Numbered from the stretch's first letter, positions 35,900 through 49,028 are shown. The stretch: 64,000 nucleotides of DNA from Trichoderma breve (GCF_028502605.1 NC_079235.1:3534001-3598000), one strand, 5' to 3'. The notes: generated by a model not told the origin, from the letters alone. Program-made: numbers and translations.

Positions 35900-37099
35900 T
35901 TCATCCGCAGAAGATGATGGAAAGAGATCAACGAGATAAAGATCAAAGAGGGGATGCAGCGGCGAATGCTGTTTGGAATAGACAAGCTCCCCTGAGAGGG
36001 CTAGACTGGGCGCAGTTTGCGTGCCAGAGTTGAAAGAGGGAAATGAGGAAGAAAACGAGTGGACGATTTGGGATGTTGTGTAGACGGAGAAGAAATGAAA
36101 GGGACAGAGATTTTAGAAGTAGATGTTAGTGGTCGGTTGCAGTCTCGGGTGAAAGAACGGCCTGTCAGGCAGTGGGAGGAAGGAGCTGGCAGCGGCTGTC
36201 AGTTCCTATCGCCGAAAAGGGCCACCGCCTTGTCTGGTGCTCGCTAAGGCCAAAAGACAAGGCAGGATTTATACGTCAGCCACGGTCAGGCACAAATAAG
36301 GAGTTGGATGCGATATTTTGGCGGTGCTGAACAAAGCTTTGCAACAAGTTGAGATGCATTCAGGTCTGGAAACAAGAGAGAGAAGGGTGGAATATATAGA
36401 AAGGATATCTAGAGAAGACGCATCAGGCAATTTCAGGCATCTATTAGTGCTTGAGGACTCGCCAAATAGACATTGTAGGCAACAAACGCCTCTGTGAATC
36501 ACAGCCAGCTTCCAAAGAGTGTCTAGAGACGTGGATTTTGATCTCCAGCTCCTTTGTTTGCCCTTGGCTCTCTGTTACGCTTAGGCACCAACGAAGTAGC
36601 GTTTTTTATAGTTATCTGGGTTCGAAATTCTGGTCGCCAGAAGAGTCATGAGATGCGGAATTTCCAACGTGTAGTACCACGCCAGTAGACGCCAAAGTTA
36701 CTGCGTACTTGGTGCCGAAATTAGAAGCCTCCAATACTCTTAATACAGACGTTCCTCATTCGATTCGGTGACCATCTTAGTTGACATAAAACCTCTATTC
36801 ATATCCATTTCATCTAAGACAACATTCTTTTTCTCATCTCGCAACGGAATCAGATGGTCTGATCCGAGCGTAGGGGGTAATTGTACAGTACAGTCGATTT
36901 TACAATCTCAAGTGGCATCACAGAGCCTTGAGTCACCATATCCTTCAACGCCTTTTTGTTTTTCCTTTTTATAGTCTCCCACTATGATAATATAGATCCG
37001 TGTTCAAGTGAATCAGACATGATAGCGTGGAGATAACAACCTCGCAACTGATAGTGCGACGATTATCGCTTCTTTCCGGGGGTGGGAGCTGCAGAATTC
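35900..37099. other. Intergenic region upstream of the PUF gene
   Basis: 1.2 kb with the PUF promoter and, at the right, the 3' region of the mS33 gene. No accepted gene. Confidence 0.5.
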
Positions 37100-37560
37100 T
37101 TAGCCTATGGACATTCCAACAGGAGAACAAATCATCATCAGATGATGATAACATACCAGGAGGACCCTTCTTCTTCTTTGGTGCACTCTTTCCACGCTGC
37201 TTAAGCCTAGAATTGCAGTTTTAGCCAGCCGTCTCTTCGAGGCTTGTTCCAATGCACCTACTCTTCAATGTACTCGAATCGATCTTCCTCGGCGTCGTCC
37301 CACGTGGCAAGCACTGGACCAAACTCTCGCTTCACATCCTTAATCGACGCCAGCTTCCGGGGGTAGTAAGCGGCGAGCGCAGGGCCTTTGAGTCGCTGTC
37401 GCAGGACCTTGTTGCCCATGCGAATCCCCTCAGGGTTGAACGTCGTGGCGAATACTTGGCATTGCGCCTTAAACAAGTCAGTTGGCCATTAGAAAGCAAT
37501 AGAATTTCGGGGCGTGTTTACCTTCATCAAGTCTAACAACCGCGCACGAGGGACACTCAT
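37100..37560 (-). CDS. rsm27: Mitochondrial ribosomal small-subunit protein mS33 (Rsm27/MRPS33)
   Basis: Four exons (37560-37522, 37467-37262, 37206-37157, 37104-37100) give 99 residues. The start MSVPRARLLDLMK followed by AQCQVFATTFNPEG, RMGNKVLRQRLKGPALAAYY and REFGPVLATWDDAEEDRFEY matches fungal mS33 throughout. The C terminus is a Lys-rich stretch ending KKKKGPPG. mS33 is a peripheral protein of the mitoribosome head with no bacterial counterpart. The last exon contributes only two coding bases plus TAA; the exon 3 donor (GTATGT) and acceptor (CCATAG) are both good. Another reading frame beyond the junction would give a longer Ala/Pro/Lys tail but does not fit the splice phase. Divergent from the RNase III gene, 244 bp apart. 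Confidence 0.85.
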
Positions 37561-37804
37561 CTTTACATGCTTGATCTCCAATGATGGCACCAGTTTTCGA
37601 CGTTGAATTGAAGTTTGAACGCGCACATCAGAAGAAAATAGGCTAAGCTATTTTGGGACTAGCATCTACTGCACTTTAGGAGGTGGGTCGTGCTACTCAA
37701 GTGAATCGACTCGCCCCAAAAAGCGCCTTGAATTCATCTTGGATTCTTCACATCAAACACGAATATTTTCATCATTAAATTTTCAGTATAGTGTCAGAGA
37801 GAAT
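37561..37804. promoter_or_regulatory. Shared divergent promoter, mS33 and RNase III genes
   Basis: Only 244 bp separate the two start codons, so regulatory sequence must be shared or overlapping. No specific site was identified. Confidence 0.5.
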
Positions 37805-39136
37805 ATGCATAAGCGACGAAATGCATCCCCAGGGGACCACTGGGCAAAGCGGCATCAGACGGGGGATCCGAGAAAAAACGACGAATTTGTCAATAGCGCC
37901 GAGCCATCAAATCAAGCGTTGGCATCGCTTGCAGAACAAGCAGATGAGCTCGTAGATTGTCTCCAAGCCTTGAAGCGCCAGTTCTCACAGAGCAAGAACC
38001 CTGCAGAGCTCCAGCTCGGAAATGTAAAATCACGACTGTCTCGATTGACGAAGCAGCTGCTTCCTTCATTTCAGATCCTCGGCTCTCTTGAAGAGCCTGA
38101 ACCTGAGGCTCCACAGCCCATAGTTGAGACAACACCAGTGGTATGCATATGACTTTTCCAGCGACTTGCATCATCCAACTAGCCAGTCAAAAACTAACAT
38201 CAAACCCTAAAGGCATCAGTAGTCACCCATGACACTTCTAGCATACCATTGCTCTCCAATATCAGGGTAACACCATGGACCTCATCAGAGATTCAGCAAG
38301 AATGGCCGCCTTTACCTCCTATTTTGGACCCTAAACTCAAAGAAGAAGTATTCACACACCCAGGGCTTGGGTTGAAGTACAACTATGAGCGCCTAGAATG
38401 GCTAGGCGATGCATATCTCGAACTTATCGCGAGCTCTCTCATTCACCAAACATTCACACAGCTGCGTTCTGGGGCTTGCTCTCAACTCCGCGAGAGATTG
38501 ATTCGAAATGTCACTCTCGCCGAGTACTTTCGACATTATGATATGTCTCAGTGGGCCAAGCTTCCGGGTGCCTTTGGTGATTACAAGGGCCATGGGCGAG
38601 GCAGGTCAAAGGATAAAGACTTGGTGAAGACACAGGCCGACATGTTTGAAGCCTATGTCGCAGCTGTAATTCTCTCGGATTCTCAACAAGGCCTCACGAA
38701 AGTGGTAGAGTGGCTAAAAACACTCTGGGGCAGGACTATCAAGGAAGATATCTACAAAGCCGAAGCAGCAAAAAAGCGATCAGAAGGTCAATCAGCAACT
38801 GCGGAGGTGACAAGCTCAACTGCAAAGCAGCGGCTGAGCGTGAAAATCGTAACCAAGGGGGTTACGATTGACTACAAGGATCTCCCTGGCGAGAAGAAGG
38901 ACAAAAATCTCGGACTACCTCTGTTTACTGTTGGAGCATATCTTACCGGCTACGGCGAGGTTGGAAGACTATTGGCAGTTGGCACAGCCCTAAGCAAAAA
39001 GGACGCTGGCCAAAAAGCTGCTGAGACGGCATTGCAGAACAAGCGACTGATCCAGGCATACGAGGAAAAGAAGAGGCAGTATATGCAAGCTAGAGACGGC
39101 GATTCGGTTTTGAACAGCCTTTTATCTGAGTGGTGA
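37805..39136 (+). CDS. Ribonuclease III with dsRNA-binding domain (Rnt1-like)
   Basis: Exons 37805-38140 and 38213-39136 (72-nt intron) encode 419 residues. The start is the ATG of MHKRRNASPGDH; the open frame further upstream has no ATG. Residues about 1-140 form an N-terminal extension with a helical part. The RNase III signature YERLEWLGDAYLEL follows (catalytic Glu and Asp of motif ERLEFLGD), with the partner acidic motif QADMFEAYVAAV (Asp and Glu). The C-terminal third (YKDLPGEK...GYGEVGRLLAVGTALSKKDAGQKAAETAL) has the pattern of a dsRNA-binding domain. Both catalytic motifs are intact, so an active endonuclease is expected. Yeast Rnt1 cuts stem-loops in pre-rRNA, snRNA and snoRNA precursors. 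This is not Dicer: there is one RNase III domain and no helicase or PAZ. Confidence 0.85.
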
Positions 39137-40413
39137 AATAAGAGGAGTTTACGGGTATGGCTATCGACAAAGGGATACAACGCAGGATACATTACGTGAG
39201 GATAATGAGTGGATTTGGTCTTGAATCTGGAACTGGACTACTGTTGAACAGGATACATACAGCCTGACTATTGTAATGAATAAAGAACATTGTCATGTTA
39301 CCGCCAATGCTAGAACAAGCTGTATCGAGTGTGGTGACTGTTAGCGAAATGTCTCGCCATGGTGACCAGCTTGTAACCACTTGTCACATCATGCGTTTTG
39401 GGAGCCCGATCTCCCGATGTGTGCTGTCTCGGCCTGCAATTTTTTTTTAAGTTGGACATGAATAAGGAGTTTCACTCGCAAGTTGTGTGTCACGGAGCAG
39501 TAAATGCTTCAGATGGAGCAAACATTGCAAAGTCGGTGCTTTGAATCTCATGTATTTTGTCCATAACTTCGACTCTTCCAACAGGTGCTAGCCCGTGCAC
39601 TGGGAAATACCTAAGACCTAGGCTGGTACTCCCCTAAATCCAACCAAATAACTGGACCAAAATTGCATGCCATTCTTTGTCTGCCTACATAAAAAGCATT
39701 CAAGACCCTCTTCATGTGTTGGGCAGCTAATCTGGGGTAAACTGGAACTAAAACACAACCGGCGCCGTCCGCACTCGAGGTACCTTTTACTAAGCGCCCA
39801 GGCGACTTTCACGTGCTGCGGCAGGTATCGCATACCCGAGTTGATGACGCGAGGCCCAGCGCAGCTCTGGTTGTGCCACACTCTTTTTCAGCAGCCGAAG
39901 CCCCCTGGACCGGTAGCGTCGAAGCATTTCCGAGTATTATGGAGCGCGAGCGCGCCGAGGTTCAATTGCGAGCCGGACGACAGACCGAGCCTCAATCGCC
40001 AACGAACGCCCGCAGACATAATCTTCGACATCCACTAACTTGCCACGACTAAGTAATCACCTGAAATCCTCATCCTGCCACCTGCTTTGCGTCATCGTCG
40101 CGGGATAAGAGCTTGTCGCAGCGCTGAGCCTCGACGACTCGTTCTGTGGCTGCAGTGTCTCGAACCGTCGTCGGCTGTTATCGCCAAACCGATCAGCCTT
40201 TCGGGATCAACAAATCCAAGCCCGCAGTCGACGCCTTGTTCCACCCAACAATTGCCATCTGGTCGCCACGAGAGAAGAAATCCGAGAAGAATAAGGATAG
40301 GAGAAGAATTCCCACCAATTTGAAGCAGAATTTTCTTTTGTCCCGGGCGATTCCACGAGGCCGCTTTCAGGCTCGTTGGGAGCAACACGGCTCCCCCGTC
40401 ATAGCCGCCCCCG
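39137..40413. other. Intergenic region upstream of the acyl-CoA-binding protein gene
   Basis: 3' region of the RNase III gene, then the promoter and a C/G-rich leader for the next plus-strand gene. Several overlapping open frames at 39.6-40.5 kb are composition-driven and not accepted. Confidence 0.5.
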
Positions 40414-41430
40414 ATGGCGGACTCCGTAGGTGGGTATAATGGCAGATGCATCTTGCTCCCCCACGAGCCCGCAATGGTACATGTGCATGCTGACCGCCCA
40501 ATGCTGCAGATCGAGTCTTTGTTCATGCCCTAAACACCGTCAAGAAGATACCCAAGACTGGAGCATCGCGGCCGCCCCCTTCCGAGCGCCTACGGCTGTA
40601 TGGCCTCTACAAGCAGGCCATGGAGGGGGATGTGGATGGTGTGATGGAGATGCCCACGGCCGGGTCGGGTTTACCTCCGGACGAGCTGCAGAAGGAGCGG
40701 GATAAGTGGGATGCGTGGAATTCACAAAAGGGCTTAACCCGGACCGAGTCCAAGAGGCGATATGTCGAGGCGCTCATCGAGACAATGCACAAATACGCAA
40801 ATACATCGTAAGTTGATGTATCCCCGGATGTTGACACATGGAAACTAACTAACTCCTTTAAGTAGGGACGGGAGAGAGCTCGTTGCTGAGCTTGAGTTTG
40901 TCTGGAACCAGATCAAAGACAACGTTCCTAGCTCCGATTCCTCATCTGCCAACCCAAGTGACCCCACACATAGCTTCCATCAGCCAAGGAACGGCAGCGA
41001 TGGACCTATGAAGATCCTAAGCCCCATGAGTGAACAAGATGTTGTCGAGCTGCGATCCCGCCGGCAGATTGACGAGGATGACGAAGATGCGGTGGCGAGG
41101 GACGAAGAGGAACGTGCCGTCAGTCTTCAGAACAGCCGGTGGTCCAAGAAGATGGAGCGAGCCATCACCAAGCTCTCGGCAGAAGTCGCCGCCCTTCGAG
41201 AACAGATCGCCACGGGGCGGGAGTGGAAGTCGAAAAAGGAAAAGAGCTTCCCTTCTTGGATAAAGTGGTTCATCTTCGTCGTCATGAAACACCTGCTGAT
41301 CGACTGTGTCGTCCTGAGCATAATACTCCTTTGGATGCGAAGTCGAAAGGACCGTCGGCTAGAAGATATCGTGAGGGCAGCGTTGCGGCTGGTCAGGGAA
41401 TACGTCAGAAAGGTGCTCCCTTCCAGATGA
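40414..41430 (+). CDS. Membrane-anchored acyl-CoA-binding protein (Atg37-like)
   Basis: Three exons (40414-40429, 40510-40807, 40866-41430) encode 292 residues. The first exon is 16 nt (MADSV). The ACB domain spans about 6-110: RVFVHALNTVKKIP, the ligand-binding stretch LRLYGLYKQAMEGDV, and KWDAWNSQKGLTRTESKRRYVEAL, all typical of ACBP. A polar acidic linker follows, then a coiled-coil-like segment (MERAITKLSAEVAALREQI) and a membrane helix near 245-265 (IKWFIFVVMKHLLIDCVVLSI), with a short basic tail. This arrangement of N-terminal ACB domain and C-terminal anchor matches yeast Atg37, a peroxisomal membrane protein needed for pexophagy, and mammalian ACBD5. Peroxisomal location is inference. 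Confidence 0.82.
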
Positions 41431-41703
41431 AACAGGAACAACAGCCGACTGTACATTATTCTCTGGCCGGCGTCCAGAGAAAATCATCATACCGCCCTAA
41501 TGCGGATCAGGTTCGCAACTATCCATGCCCCGTCACGAAATACCATGTTCATCTTTCACGAATGTCACATCTATCCATCGAATAAACAACCAGACCAATT
41601 TCCCTGTTCTACTACCACGGCTCCCGTCATATAAGCAATATTATTTAGACTATAGAGGCCAATATATATTTAGGTTCTGAATAACATAATACTGATATCT
41701 TGT
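41431..41703. other. Convergent spacer between ACBP and Zn2Cys6 genes
   Basis: 270 bp of 3' sequence from both sides; nothing else is seen. Confidence 0.5.
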
Positions 41704-43468
41704 TTAAAACCACGCCATCCAGTAATTTAATTTAGACAATCCAACTCTTCTAGTACACTGGGTATTTAAATCATGCCTCCACATGCTCTTTTGTAGATGA
41801 GCCAGATACCGCCCAACTTGATTGCCCATGAATGACTTACCAAAGAGGTCATATAAAACCTGTAACTCGACGTTCCTTTCGCCTGACGACTCGGCAGCCA
41901 GCTCATAGAACCGCCAGGCACACACCATGGGAAAGAGTCCCGAGCCGCCCTGGACAGCACCGGCCATTGGCTCAAAAAAAAGATGGCCGCAGTTGACAAT
42001 TTTTGAAGCGTACTGTTCTGGGCGGCCTATAGAGTTCTGATCGTGACGCTCCAGATATGCTGAGTCCATCGTATCTTCCGAGACGCCGTCCACCAACGAG
42101 TCTTTGGATATGGACTCTATGATGCATGACAGCATTAAGCATATACTCCAGTAGACACAACTGAGATGAAGCAATGAGAAATCGCTATCAAGTTGTGGTA
42201 TAGGTAGAGGCAGCCCAGCAATTACGTAGTCGTAGATGGATAGATCAACATGAACCCGCCACGCAACCAAGGCGGCCTCTACCTCCCGACACTGCGGCAG
42301 GATCTTTTCTCGAATCTCATCCGCACTTTCTTGAGTACCAATCCGGGCTAGTAGATCTACCAGAACTAGTATATCTGGAATACCGCTCATAACATCGATG
42401 AGCTTGTCTTTGGTGGATTTCTCGGTAATGGTCCAGGGGATTGTTTTCCAAACATCGGAGCTGAATGGGGTTGAACATCTCCGTCTAATGGCCAATAAAA
42501 TCTATATAGCCGTAATTGTTAGTATCAGTAAATTTCTTTCGGCTTATACATAAGAATCTACTAGTTGATGACTTACTATGTTTATGCGACTATCAACGAA
42601 TAATTGATGAGATACTCCAGATACAAATGACTCTGGCCCTCGCGCAAGGAACATGGCCAATTGTCCCTCACTATGTCTCTGCCATCCAGCGACTCCTGGA
42701 TCTCCATCGGGACCAAAGAAAAGCTAAAGGGAATGTTTTATCAGGATCGAACAATAGACAGCATACCCCTGCGAAAGAAACGTACCTCATATAGCGCCAT
42801 AACTCGAGCTGCCACTACCAAGCTGTCACTCTTTGCTCGATTCGGCTGCTTAACGGCTTTGATCATCTCTTGTATAGTCCAGTTATACACTTGTAGACCC
42901 TTCAGCCGCAGTTGTTCATCGTTATTGATCCTTCCAAGAATGGAAGTCGCCGTAGCCACCGTCGCATATCGAAGAGCAGTCTCAGTGTTGTACAGGTCCC
43001 CGATGAATCTTGTCCAGCCAACCGAGGATAAGTCTGAAGACTCGGGTGAGAATTGACGTCCGTCTGGTATCATGATGCTCCAAAAGAGTCCAAAGTACAG
43101 CTGCTCTCTCGCCGACCTTGCGAACGAATCTGGTAGGACAACGTGAGGGCTGCTTTCTTTCCTCTTTGCATAGCTGACTATCCACGGCCGAATGTCTGAT
43201 GCTGCTTCCAACTGAGGTGATGTGCAGCATTCCTGATTAGATGCTGCGCTTGCAGTGGAGTTGAGCCAGATCCTGTCAGTCTCATAGCCTTCGCAGGTCA
43301 CTCTCGCATGAACACATCGATCGCACACGGGAGTGCGCCTATCGCACTGGGCGACGCTGGTTAACCAATCTGAATATGCATATTATGCGAAAGTGACGAT
43401 GTACTCACTCCTTTCTTCCGTTTGCGACAGGTGATACAACCTCTCGACCGTCCTGGAACACCAACCAT
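41704..43468 (-). CDS. Zn2Cys6 fungal transcription factor
   Basis: Four exons (43468-43409, 43346-42786, 42723-42577, 42501-41704) encode 521 residues. The binuclear zinc cluster lies at residues 11-38 with Cys spacing 2-6-6-2-6 (CITC, CDRR, CDRC, CEG), interrupted by the first intron right before the third Cys. The basic RKRKK run sits between Cys 2 and 3. The rest resembles the fungal-specific middle homology region: YFGLFWSIMIPD, LYNTETALRYATVAT and HSEGQLAMFLARGPE. The last motif is typical of regulators in this family that act on secondary or catabolic genes. C-terminal helices end NYWMAWF. No neighbouring enzyme gene suggests a target pathway. The next gene (Sec31) is divergent. Confidence 0.85.
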
Positions 43469-44478
43469 GCCGCGTCTATTCTTTCTTGCGTAACGCGAAG
43501 TACATGTATTTATAGGGCGCCCAGAAGACAGGAGCGCAATGCATTAATCTAAGAAATGGCGGAAGTGAGAATTATGTACAATATGGTTTAGAGCAATTAT
43601 TATATGTTAACTCCGCGGGTCATGATATGTCCGCAGCGTTGACGACAAAAACAATGTGGATGATTTGAGGTGAGGTGAGGGCGGGCTCGATACCGAGGTT
43701 TCTTCGATCCCTGCTAAACGACGGTAGGTACATATATATTCAGATCTTCAATACCTAAAAGCTCGATACTAAGTACAGGCATGCTTATCAACTCAAACAA
43801 TTTATAGAATATCTGAAAGCATCATAAATACTATACAGTTTTGTCAAATACTGTCATATGTCTTGTTGGTTCATCTTGGTAGAGGCGCAACTGAGGGTCC
43901 GATCAGGATCCCCCACGCAGAACAGCCCCGTTTTATTGCCTCACACCCAGGTAGCATTACCGTACATCGCGATGGTGTTAGGTATGCAGTCCGAGCTCCT
44001 AAAATTTGAATGTAATAAATTAAATTATTCACCTTGTAAGTTTCTTTATCCCCTCTATTATGATTTCAATACTTTTCCCAACCTTCGTTGGTGATGCAGA
44101 GCAGTAATCTACCTCTAAGGTAGAGGTAGTTCTAGGTACCAGAAAACAGTTGCTGTTCCATGTTTATCACAGCTGCTATGGTGGCGTCACGTGAAGGAAC
44201 TGGTCGCCAGCTAGTCGCAAGCACAGACGCGGTTTTTGGGCAGGGAGGAGCTATGCGAACATCTGGCCTGCAATCTGGCATCATAGCTTGGCCTTGAATC
44301 TGTCCAAGTTCCAAGTCAGCCTCCCAGCACCACGATTGTCTCTCTACTCAGAGAAATTCTGGGAGCTGTACAAGTCCGGCCATCAATGCTGCATCAAGGC
44401 CTTTGATTGGGCATCCATCTCCCTTTTCCTTTCCAATTCGCCTCTTCGAGTTCTGCTTCCGTCCGCAACCCCGCCGCC
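43469..44478. other. Divergent intergenic region between Zn2Cys6 and Sec31 genes
   Basis: 1 kb of promoter and leader, AT-rich in the middle (about 43730-44070). No accepted gene or repeat. Confidence 0.5.
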
Positions 44479-47400
44479 ATGGTGCGCCTACGAGATATTC
44501 CCCGGACGGCCACCTTTGCGTGGTCGCCCGGCTCCGGAAAGCCCCTGGTCGTCACCGGAACAAAAGCTGGTGCCGTCGACGCCGATTTCTCTGACGAGAG
44601 CAAGCTAGAAATATGGGATCTTTCACTCGACAACCAAGAGCAGGGCATCGAACTCCAGCCCGTTGTCAGCATCACCACAGACTCCAGGTAGGAATCTTGG
44701 CATTCGCCCCTCCTTGTTGGGCCTTGTCACTAAGACCAAGATTGTTAGGTTCTACGACATTGCCTGGGGACCTGCCGACGCCGATCATCCCAAGGGCATC
44801 ATTGCAGGTGCTCTGGAAAACGGCACACTCGAACTATGGGACGCCGAGAAGCTCGAGACTGGAGCTTCCGACGCCTCCATCTCCAAGACGACGAAGCACA
44901 CCGGTGCCATCAAGGCAATCCAGTTTAGCCCCCTGAAGCCCCAGCTCCTGGCTACTGCCGGCGCCAAGGGCGAGTTGTTCATCTACGACATCGGCGACAT
45001 CGAAAACCCTTTCCGTCTGGGAAACGCAGCGGCCCGATCCGATGACATCGATTGCTTGGCCTGGAACCGCAAAGTTTCTCACATTCTCGCCACTGGAGGG
45101 CCTGGTGGCTTCGTGACGGTCTGGGATCTGAAGACGAAGAAGGCATCTTTGACCCTGAACAACAACCGCAAAGCGGTCAGCGCCATCGCCTGGGACCCAA
45201 CTAACTCAACAAAGCTGCTCACGGCAACCGCTGATGACAACACTCCCGTCATCTTCTTATGGAACTTGCGCAACTCTAATGCCCCAGAAAAGACTCTCCA
45301 GGGACACGAGCAGGGTGTCTTGTCGCTCTCTTGGTGCCAACAGGATCCTGACCTGCTGCTTTCATCTGGCAAGGACAACAAGACGATTGTGTGGAACCCA
45401 AACACCGCAGAGCGCTATGGTGAATTGCCCGAGGTTACCAACTGGACCTTCCAGACACGATTCCACCCTCACAACCCCAACCTCTCAGCCACCGCAAGTT
45501 TCGACGGCAAAATCACTATTCAAACGCTTCAAAACACAAACCCCGATAAGTCGCAAGCTGTCAACGAAAAGCCCCTGGATGATGAGGAGTTCTTCAGGGC
45601 TGCCCAGACCCAGCCTCAGGGAGCCTCTTGGTCATTGGCCAAGGCACCCAAGTGGTTTGAGCGACCTATTGGTGCTTCGTTTGGCTTTGGTGGTAAACTT
45701 GTTATTTTTAGGGCTTCAACTCAGCCTGGCCAGGAGCGCTCGTCCAAGTTGGCAATCTCACAGTTTTCTGCAGATTCGGATGTCTCCTCCGCCATCGAAA
45801 AATTCCAAGAGGCTCTTAACTCCAACGATGTGGCCACCCTTTGCCAAGAGAAGAAAGACGAAGCCCACACCGACGAGGAGAAGGCAGACTGGACTGTTAT
45901 CGAGACGCTAGTCGGCGAAAACCCTCGTTCCAAAATTGTTGAGCATCTTGGCTTCAAACAAGAAGACCTAACAAACGGAGCATCGACTGATGCACCTGAG
46001 GGACAGGAGACGGAGGCGGCCACCAAAGAGGAGGAATCTGTAGACGCAGAGGGCAAGTCCAGACGCCTGTCCAACATGTTTGGTGAGGGCGAGGGCGATG
46101 GTGATGATTTCCTTTCTGGTCTGACTGCCAATAAGGGTGCCAAGACTGATAAGCCTTTCCACCTCTTCAGTGACGGTGACACATCTGTCGAGAAAGACAT
46201 CACAAGAGCTCTAATGCTCGGCAATTTTGCCAAGGCCACTGATATCTGCTTAAAGGAGAATCGTATTGCAGATGCCTTCCTCATTGCCAACTGTGGTGGT
46301 CAAGAACTCGTCGAAAAGGTCCAATCTACCTATCTCTCTCGCAAGAGTGATACTCCCAGCTACCTGCGTCTCATCAGCTCCGTTGTCGAAAAGAACCTAT
46401 GGGATATCGTATACAACGCAGATCTTGAGAATTGGAAGGAGACCATGGCTATTGTCTGCACTTTCTCGGATCCAACTGAATTCCCAGATCTTTGTGAGGC
46501 TCTGGGAGACCGGATCAACGAGCAGGGCCAGCGCAAGGACGCCTCATTCTGTTACCTTGTGGGTTCAAAACTCGAGAAGGTTGTTGCCATCTGGGTGGAT
46601 GAGCTCAATGAATCAGAGCAAGCTGGAGTGAAGGAAGAATCTGGCGGTTCTACTTTCTCAGTGCACACTCGGTCTCTGCAGAGCTTCATCGAAAAGGTGA
46701 CCGTCTTCCGCCATGTCGCCAAATTCCAGGACAAAGAGTTGGCACAGACAGCCGATTGGAAGCTGGCGACTTTGTACGACAAGTACACTGAATACGCAGA
46801 GATCCTCTCTGGCCAGGGTAAATTGGAAGTTGCTCAGAAATATCTGGACTTGCTGCCCGCCACTTATCCTGCTGCCGAGCTGACCAGGAGCCGAGTGAAG
46901 CTGGCCACGCAAAAGAAGCCTGCCGCTGCACCAGTTTCAGCAGCTCGCCGAACGCCATCAATCCCTTCCGCAGGAAAGCAGCCATCTGTGGTGGGCTACC
47001 AGCCTCCCCACCCTGCCCCTATTCAAGCTCCTGTGAACCCATATGGTGGGCTGCAACAGACTTCACCATCGGTCTCTACGGCTCAACAGTACAAACCACC
47101 AGTTAACCCCTATCAACCACAAGGCTATCAACCCCAGGGATACCAACCCCAAGGTTACCAGCCTCAGAATCAGTTTGGATTTACCGGAGCGCCAATTGCA
47201 CCACCACCTATCAGCGGCCCCCCGAGGAACACGACACCATCAGCAGGCCCTCCACCATCAAAGGCCAAGAATATGGAGAACTGGAACGATGTCCCTATGG
47301 TGACGAAGGCTGCGCCGCGAAGGTCGACGCCCAGCGTAACGCCCATTGCATCGCCCTTCGGAGCTCAACAGGGCCAAGGGCTACCTCCCCCTCCTCCATC

Positions 47401-48365
47401 AACAACGTCGCCTTATGGGCCCGGTGCTAGGGCTAGTCCTCCTCCACCACCCAAGGGACCAGCTCCTCCTCGAGTGCAGTCCCCATTGGCCGGACCGCCG
47501 GTAACTGGACCTCCTCGGACCTCTTCTGCGGCAGCCAACCAATATGCTCCGCCAACCCCCCTAGCCGGAGCTATCCCAACTCATGCGGCTCCTCCTGTTA
47601 TGCCACGCACAGCTTCGCCTTATAACGCTCCTCCCGCCGGACCCCCGGTTTCCAATAGGTACGCGCCAGCGCCATCTCAGCAGCAGCCGGGACAGTATTC
47701 CGGCTCTGTGCCGCCACCTCCCGGCCCGGGAAGCAGGCCGCCGCCGCCTGCAAACCCTTATGCGCCACCAGCTCAACAGCAACCGGCAGCACCCAGTCCA
47801 TATGCCCCATCCCCGTATGCTCCCGCGCCTGGACAGGTACCGGCCAGTCAGCCACCGCCAACAGGACCTCCCCCGATGGGTCGTCCTGGTCCTCCGCCCT
47901 CGACCGCATCTGCTCCTCCTCCGCCACAGCAGACCGCACCACCGCCAGCAGCAAAGTACCCTCCCGGTGATCGGTCGCACATCCCGGCTCACGCTCAGGC
48001 GCTCGTGGATATTCTGAGCCAAGACATGCAGCGGGTAGCATCCAAGGCACCTCCGACATTTGCCCCTCAGGTTAAGGATACGCAGAAGCGTCTGAACATT
48101 TTGTTCGATCACCTGAACAATGAGGAGCTTGTCCAGCCGTCAACAATTGAACAGCTATCACAGCTAGCCGTCGCCATTCAAACCAAGGACTACGCTACGG
48201 CCCAAAGGCTGCAGATGGAGATTAACCGGGATAAGACTGAAGAATGTGGTAACTGGATGGTAAGTTGAATGATTTGAAGAATACGATGGTCCAGGTACTT
48301 GTTTACTGATATATTTACAGGTTGGAGTTAAGCGACTTATCAGCATGAGCAAGGCAACTCCTTGA
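44479..48365 (+). CDS. sec31: COPII outer coat protein Sec31
   Basis: Exons 44479-44687, 44749-48259 and 48321-48365 encode 1254 residues, the usual size. Start [17 protein letters not shown] is typical of Sec31. Residues about 1-330 form a WD40 propeller with motifs such as [12 protein letters not shown] and [18 protein letters not shown]. About 340-780 is the helical ancestral coatomer element that pairs with Sec13 and another Sec31. About 790-1110 is Pro-rich and probably disordered, binding Sec23, with short YQPQG repeats (DNA 47111-47170). The C-terminal 120 residues form a helical SRA1-like domain ending [12 protein letters not shown]. Sec31 builds the cage of ER-to-Golgi vesicles. The short last exon is supported by a clean GTAAGT donor and TTTACAG acceptor. 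Confidence 0.95.
47111..47170 (+). repeat. 15-bp tandem repeat inside Sec31 (YQPQG units)
   Basis: Four consecutive 15-bp units encode Tyr-Gln-Pro-Gln-Gly or close variants, with synonymous differences between units. Confidence 0.85.
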
Positions 48366-49028
48366 TGAGTCAATAATGTTGTCTGTACATGGAGAGTTGT
48401 GGTGATTTATTTGATACGCTTTATTGGCGGCACGATGTTATGCAAGGCATTGATTAAAAACCGCGGGCGGCACGATTAGTTAGATTATACATAAAGGCAA
48501 TAGCTATTCAGTACCCCAAGTTGGTTATCCAGCATTTGGCGACTGTGTGAAGTTGAGAATCGAAATTGGATGTGAAGGAAAGCCGTTTATTTACTACTAC
48601 CGATTACAAGCATTTACCTTGATACCTAAGTAATAGATGCCCAGTTCTCTAGTATCTGCTACTGTAGCTAAATGATCCGAGTTGAATGAGCAGTGGTTGG
48701 TTATGGTCGGCTTCGGTACGATTTCGCCTCGCCATCCATCCAAACACACGCATTAAAGTCAAATGATTACGCCCCGCAAAGTCAGCTGAACTCGCATAGC
48801 TGTCTGTATCGGGAAAACTCCCCTCCTTTGATTCGCCGTCGGAATTTGGAGAAGCTCTCTGGACATGAATAGGTGCCATGAACCAGCCAAAGATTTAGTC
48901 TGTGGCGCTGCCAACACCTGCTAGACAGTATAAGAGCATGGCTTAATCTTGAATGCTTCCAGGTTGTCAATCAACTTGCTCCAACTCCCCCCGCAAACAC
49001 CATTTAGCCCTTGAAAACCGCCTTCAAG
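48366..49028. other. Intergenic region between Sec31 and DUF4267-like genes
   Basis: Sec31 3' end and the promoter of the small gene downstream. No accepted gene. Confidence 0.5.

Noticed and set aside
47561..48112. 183-codon minus-strand frame opposite the Sec31 proline-rich region
   Set aside because: Shadow of a GC-rich Pro/Ala/Gly coding stretch; Arg/Trp/Ser composition with no family match.
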